Part shown: one piece after another, positions 33,477 to 37,878 of the stretch
Numbering within the stretch: the first letter of the stretch is position 1
Layout of the letters: every line of letters starts with the position of its first letter
NCBI GenBank assembly: GCA_900404475.1
Contig: OUQQ01000131.1
Location: 1-37,878, forward strand
Length of the DNA stretch: 37,878 nucleotides
From: Spongospora subterranea
Taxonomy: Eukaryota > Endomyxa > Phytomyxea > Plasmodiophorida > Plasmodiophoridae
Reading direction: 5' to 3'
Position numbers and translations under genes: made by a program
Notes under the pieces: model-generated
Databases searched by the model: none
Seen by the model: the letters and a program-made list of their open reading frames with translations, nothing else
What the model was told of the DNA's origin: nothing

Positions 33477-33974
33477 TCATACCGACTCATGAGCTTTAGT
33501 ATCAATATGATGAATGGCCCGACTATCTAAATACTGCAATATCTTAAAGCTGCATATGCCGCCGATCGTTAGCGTGATCATGCTAATGATATGAGATTGC
33601 ATAGCACTTATCGACAGAAGTAATCCACCTATCAAAGCGGATAGTAATAGCGATATGAAATACGCCATGAAAGTATGACTAAACTGATGGCAATATGGTT
33701 TATCTTTGTGATTGTTTGGGATCAACAACCTAGCCATTTTCAGAGACCGTAAAACAATCCTGAAATTCCGATACCTGTTCAGGGAATGTTGCCATAATAT
33801 TGACAGAATATATGAAATTATGTATGATGCGATGAATGCATAATTCTGGCTTATTACGAATGCCAGTGAAATTATACGTAAAAGTGATTCACAGAGAAGG
33901 AGAAAAAGTATAGTCCCTAATGCGGTCGATGCCCTATTGAATAACAGCGGTTTGAGAGTAATTCTAGATCTCAC
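33477..33974 (-). CDS. Four-helix membrane protein, GtrA-like
   Basis: The open frame ends at 33477. It has four hydrophobic helices of about 20-25 residues (TILFLLLCESLLRIISLAFV; FIASYIISYILSILWQHSLN; FMAYFISLLLSALIGGLLLS; IISMITLTIGGICSFKILQY). An Asn-Arg-containing loop (HSLNRYRNF) follows helix 2 and LDSR follows helix 4. This layout resembles GtrA-type putative lipid-linked-sugar flippases (family ...NR..F after helix 2, basic end after helix 4). The similarity is by pattern only. No ATG occurs at the left end (33974 is GTG), and the same frame stays open upstream to about 34187 without an ATG. The true start is therefore probably in a spliced 5' exon or the N-terminus is longer. Confidence 0.5.
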   Translation of the reverse strand: MRSRITLKPLLFNRASTALGTILFLLLCESLLRIISLAFVISQNYAFIASYIISYILSILWQHSLNRYRNFRIVLRSLKMARLLIPNNHKDKPYCHQFSHTFMAYFISLLLSALIGGLLLSISAMQSHIISMITLTIGGICSFKILQYLDSRAIHHIDTKAHESV

Positions 33975-34280
33975 TGAAAGAGTTACCCAAAAAGAACTTT
34001 CTGTTTTGAAGAAAGAGATGCCCTCTTCCAGGCTTGAAGCAGATGGTAATCTGAGAACAGTGACGTTTTGAGAACCATATGTAGGGTGGTAATGAGAATG
34101 AAGGGTCTTGGAAGCAGCACAGCCCCAGATAGGGGTTTGCCCCGACGATATGGGGGCGGTGACAGAGCAGTATTGATAATGCGCTATTTAGCCTAAGCAG
34201 GTGATCCTAAACTCCAAAGGCAGGGTGAAGGAAAGAGGAGGCCACTGCTGATCCACTGTCTATCACTGAGGTAACTCCTC

Positions 34281-35162
34281 TCAACCGGATGTCCTCTGTG
34301 TGCAGTCATCAACATACCCACTATCGGTACGATATATACACGGCCTCGACCGCCGATGGTGTTGCTCAAATGCCGACCCCTTTTTTCTTTTTGCTCGTGG
34401 CAAGTCGCGTTTGGGACTGATATGCGTTCCTTGTGATCGCTGAACCAGTGCAGCAAAAAGTCGCCGATACAAATCAATATCGTCCCATCCGTTACCGGGC
34501 TCTGCAGACTTCCTTCCCCGCAGCCTCAGATGCCCCCTGCGGATTCGCAGCGTCCGTGTCCACCTGCTTGGCATGACGTTCTGACATGTCTTCATCAGTC
34601 ATAGCTGTGGGCGTCAGTTGCACATGTCCTGTAATCTGTCGCCGCTTCTACGGTCTTGGCGGTTTCTCGGTCGACGTTTTTGGAGTGGCTGGAAACAGCC
34701 ATCAAGGAGCTGCAAGTCAATCTTCCAGGTCAGGCAACGGAGACATTGCGTCGCATCAGGTCGTCATGCCCCAGAAAGGGGCAGGTGGACACGGACGTGG
34801 CGAAGGTGAATCCGCAGGGGGCATGCCGCCTTGACCTCCTTCAGCCAGGATGACTGCAGAGCCCGGTAACGGATGGGATGATATTGATTTGTGTCGCCGA
34901 TCAACAGTTCATTGCGCTGATCAATACGAGGGCAGATATTAGCATCGTGAGGCGTCGGTCGTGTGGTGCAAGCGGCAGGCGAAGTAACGCGAATGGGCGG
35001 ACGTGGCGAACTTTGTTGGAATGGAGGTCGCTCCGGACGGATGGACAGCGGCTCGGAAATGACTACCGAGAAGTTGTTCGTGCTGACAGCCTCGTACTCG
35101 ACGTACTAATCGGGAGAGACTTGTTGCCGAAGTGGGGTGTTGTAATCGACCTGGCGGCCTGA
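34281..35162. pseudogene. Decayed Ty3/gypsy-type retroelement fragments, inverted pair
   Basis: On the plus strand, about 34878-35162 encodes a retropepsin-like piece: ALINTRADISIV in place of the ALIDTGADxSxV catalytic motif, then VLIGRDLLPKWG. The catalytic Asp is Asn and the Gly is Arg, so it would be inactive. Upstream, 34656-34850 reads like the end of a Gag (FLEWLETAIKELQ, NPQGA). On the minus strand, 34590-34447 holds a second copy of the same Gag/protease junction (AEPGNGWDDIDL). No reverse transcriptase, integrase or LTR is found. Confidence 0.7.
34447..34910. repeat. Inverted repeat of retroelement segment
   Basis: 34447-34590 and about 34762-34910 are reverse complements with small gaps. 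A shared core is GAGCCCGGTAACGGATGGGA with GATATTGATTTGT, and both arms keep GGTGGACACGGACG and TCCGCAGGGGGCAT. The spacer is about 170 bp. It arose by insertion of two copies in opposite orientation or by inversion. Confidence 0.85.
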
Positions 35163-35842
35163 GGAAACTGGGAGTGCATGTGGCCTTGAGGACAGTACCG
35201 CGGACGTATGTAAACGTATTTCGAGTTACTTGGGCCGATATACCGGCCAGGTTGCTCGTATTCCAACAGCTGTCATGTCTCGACCATGTACAAATTTGTA
35301 ATGCCGCTAATTTATATCTGGGTGTCCCGGATCGGGCACGCGTTTCGAAGTTTGGGCATCTGGATCAGTCGCGAAGCAGTTAGATCGCTTTTTTTGACAA
35401 TACCAGTTCGGCGATTCCGGATTCTTGTCAACTGTATCGCTCTCATCTTCAGAAGTTGTATTTGAGAAAAAACCGTCGACAAACTCTCACAGTGAATACG
35501 AAATGTCTTGGAGGCGACAGAAGTGTAGAATAGTTTCTGTGGACTAAAAACCTGCAGCAATCCCAATAAAACGGTTTCCTATCAAGTAAATTAACCGTCA
35601 ACGTTTCACTCACAAAATCTCACGTGTCGGACCGGTCACCTCAATGACGCCAATTCTGCGGTAAATTTCAGCGTCACGCTGTCGATTGAATCGTTGGGGG
35701 GTAACGGGGTGGGGGCTGCACCTATCTCGTCAACTATTCCACTTGGCCAGGTCTGTCTGTAGCGTAACGTTGACCCCGTCAGTGCGGTCATCAGCCAGGC
35801 CAGGCCAGTGTGATAACTGCAATATTGGTCGTCCTGGCCTTC
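35163..35842. other. Intergenic, possibly more retroelement debris
   Basis: 3' of the retropepsin remnant the plus strand is broken by stops in all frames. No intact domain, LTR or RNA gene is recognised up to the GlyRS start. Confidence 0.4.
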
Positions 35843-37695
35843 ATGTCATCCATTATCCGGTCATCCCCTAGAATATCGCCTCGGCAAATATACGACTCTG
35901 CGGTTGAGCTGTGTCTCCGTCGTGGATATATATATATTGTGAGAGCTAGTTTTGGAGTTTCAATGACCACGTTGGTGATACCCGGTGGGATGTTGTGCTG
36001 GCCAGGGTAGTGAGATTTATGGCGGACTGTCCAGCCAATATGATTATGGACCGATCGGCACAATGCTTAAGAACAATATACGCAGTCAATGGTGGAACTC
36101 ATTCATCGCTCGACGCGATTGTGTTCCCATCGAATCGTCAATCATCATGAACAGGAAAGGTAAGGACCGACCTCCAACAACTGGCTCAATTGCTGAATAC
36201 TCTTCAGTATGGGAAGTCGCAGGACATGTTGATAATTTCACTGATCCATTCACCGAATGCCGTCAATGCCAAACCAGATACCGTGTAGATCATCTACTGG
36301 AATCACTGGGATGGAATCTGCCCTCCAATGCCCAATCTAGTGATCATCTTCAGTTATACTCGCAGGCCTTATCAGAACTACACCCTAACTGCAAGGATAA
36401 GTTATGCTCTGGTACATTAACCGTTCCCAAATACTTCAATATGCTGTTCGAGACCTCATCGAGTTGCTCCCAAGACCAGAAAGTATATTTACGACCCGAA
36501 ACCGCCCAGGTTAATCACGTGCCCTCTCTCAGTTTTCCCTTTGTCCAACGAGTTTCTCATTCATAGGGAGCATATATCAATTTCCATAACGTCCTCCGTT
36601 CTACACGACGCTCCGTTCCGTTTGGCATTGGACAAGTTAGTCTGCAATGAAGGCGCCTCGTACAATGCTAAATAATGTGGCAGATTGGAAAATCGTTTCG
36701 CAATGAGATATCGCCTGGCCAATTCATATTCAGGACGAAGGAGTTCGAGCAAGCCGAGCTGCAATGGTTCTGTAAGCCGGATACTGCCGATCATTGGCAT
36801 TCTTATTGGATAGATTACTCTATGAATTGGCTGTAAGTATTTCGCCACAATTCTAAGGTCTTCCCTTGTGGTGAGCTGATTAGAAATTTCCATTGTCTCG
36901 TCCTCAGAATCGATCATGGTCTGAACCCTCAATTGCTTCGCCAGCACCGTCATCAACAGCTCGCACATTATTCCAAAGCCACTACTGATATTGAGTTCCG
37001 ATTCGGGTTTAGTGACAACGATGATGGCGGGTAATCCATATGATCTCATAGCGATCAACACATTATGATTTGATGGGTAGATGGGGAGAAATCTGGGGTA
37101 TATCGAATAGGGGAGATTACGACTTAACTGTTCACTCATCTGCATCGGGACGGTCAATGGCATGCTCAACAACCGGTCAAGATCAAGACAAATTCCTGCC
37201 ATACATTATCGAGCCAGCGCTTGGGATTGATAGGCTATTCCTCGCCGTTATTGTCAACGGATTCTCAGAAGAGATAGTTCATGTGAAATTGCCAAAAATT
37301 GTGAAATTAATGTCTTTGCTGAGAGGTTATTACAGGGCCGGCGACGAGTTTTCCTGCGACTGGATCCGCGATTATCACCATATGAAATAGCTGTGTTCCC
37401 TGTTGTTGGAAAGAGCACCGATCTGGTTCGCAAGGCCGAAGAGCTTTTTGATGTGCTAGCTAGGGAAAACAGGCGGGTAGATTTTGATGATAAGGGATCC
37501 ATTGGAAGACGGTACAGAAGACATGATGAGATCGGGACGCCACTCTGCGCCACTATTGACAGCCAGACATTGGTTGACAATACGGTGGCGTTACGATGTC
37601 GTGATACAATGCAGCAACGACGGGTCTCGATTGAAGGGCTCGCACATCGTAGCACTTGCAATGGAATACTCGACTATAACGAAATTGACAATTAG
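35843..37695 (+). CDS. Glycyl-tRNA synthetase, bacterial-like alpha2 form
   Basis: Class II aminoacyl-tRNA synthetase. Eight exons: 35843-35938, 36006-36159, 36208-36509, 36567-36635, 36684-36832, 36908-37030, 37081-37276 and 37336-37695. They give 482 aa, exactly in frame. Landmarks: [23 protein letters not shown] with [14 protein letters not shown], zinc ribbon CRQC...[16 protein letters not shown] (motif 2 region), [19 protein letters not shown] with [43 protein letters not shown] (motif 3) and the anticodon-binding domain ([33 protein letters not shown]). The VWE-GHV-DP...CxxC block and short length match bacterial alpha2 GlyRS rather than cytosolic human GARS1/yeast GRS1. The N-terminus is short (about 15 residues before the core helix), with several Arg but no strong targeting peptide. 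Confidence 0.95.
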
Positions 37696-37878
37696 AGACC
37701 CTGGGCCAATACATCTACCTATGTATTAATGTGATCCTCGTTCATCAATCTGAACATTGTCTCTACTAGACCTCGTTAAGCATTCAACCCGAAAGGGTGA
37801 TACTCAACTTGGTATTAAAACAATTTGACCGACCTCAGATCGCATCGGAAACAAAAGAGTGCAGCCAAACGTTGTGGA
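37696..37878. other. 3' flank of GlyRS, nothing recognised
   Basis: 183 bp to the window edge with no gene or RNA seen. Confidence 0.4.

Noticed and set aside
34586..34834. Gly/Ser-rich 82-codon plus frame
   Set aside because: It overlaps the decayed Gag-like frame and the inverted repeat; a third overlapping frame is equally open, so no coding claim is made.
36561..37202. 213-codon minus-strand open frame
   Set aside because: It is antisense to GlyRS exons 4-7, whose plus-strand translation carries class II synthetase motifs.

Overview
The window reads as nuclear DNA of a compact-genome eukaryote. Cytosolic RPS18, PEX3, a SAGA subunit and a PAXBP1/GCFC protein are present, and most genes are cut by GT-AG introns of about 45-75 bp, many with a CTAAC/CTRAC-like branch site. 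Genes lie on both strands with short gaps. A FAM184-type coiled-coil protein, a family I associate with ciliated lineages, together with the opisthokont-like RPS18 hints at a zoosporic early-diverging fungus or relative. That placement is inference and a phylogeny would decide it.

Left third (1-12.6 kb): a large inverted repeat rich in TAACGT motifs overlaps the 5' end of an unrecognised 598-codon frame. A multi-exon 5'-nucleotidase-family gene (-) follows, with a 31/32-bp minisatellite directly upstream of its start. Next come an uncertain two-exon gene (-), an ATP-grasp/SET fusion protein (-), two doubtful small genes, RPS18 (+) converging on an RNF10-like RING protein (-), and a 22-bp minisatellite.

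Middle (12.6-25.1 kb): PEX3 (-) diverges from a UVSSA-like gene (+), which converges on eukaryotic glutathione synthetase (-, 41 bp apart). Then come an unassigned segment, a SAMHD1-like dNTPase (-), an Asn/Asp-rich frame with an internal TAG (-), a rhodanese-like gene with an internal TGA (+), and PAXBP1/GCFC (+) converging on an Sgf11-type SAGA deubiquitinase-module subunit (-, 26 bp apart).

Right third (25.1-37.9 kb): two uncertain small genes, an AFG2/SPATA5-like tandem AAA ATPase (-) divergent from FAM184 (+), a four-helix GtrA-like membrane protein (-), an inverted pair of decayed Ty3-type retroelement fragments, and a complete eight-exon glycyl-tRNA synthetase of the bacterial-like alpha2 form (+).

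The genes are mostly unrelated housekeeping functions (DNA repair and dNTP control, splicing/transcription, peroxisome biogenesis, glutathione, translation, cilium) and form no operon. Exon chains given below were joined by hand from GT/AG sites, reading frame and family similarity. For GSS, GlyRS, RNF10, PEX3, UVSSA, ATP-grasp/SET and Sgf11 the exon sums come out as whole codons. No tRNA, rRNA or CRISPR array was seen.
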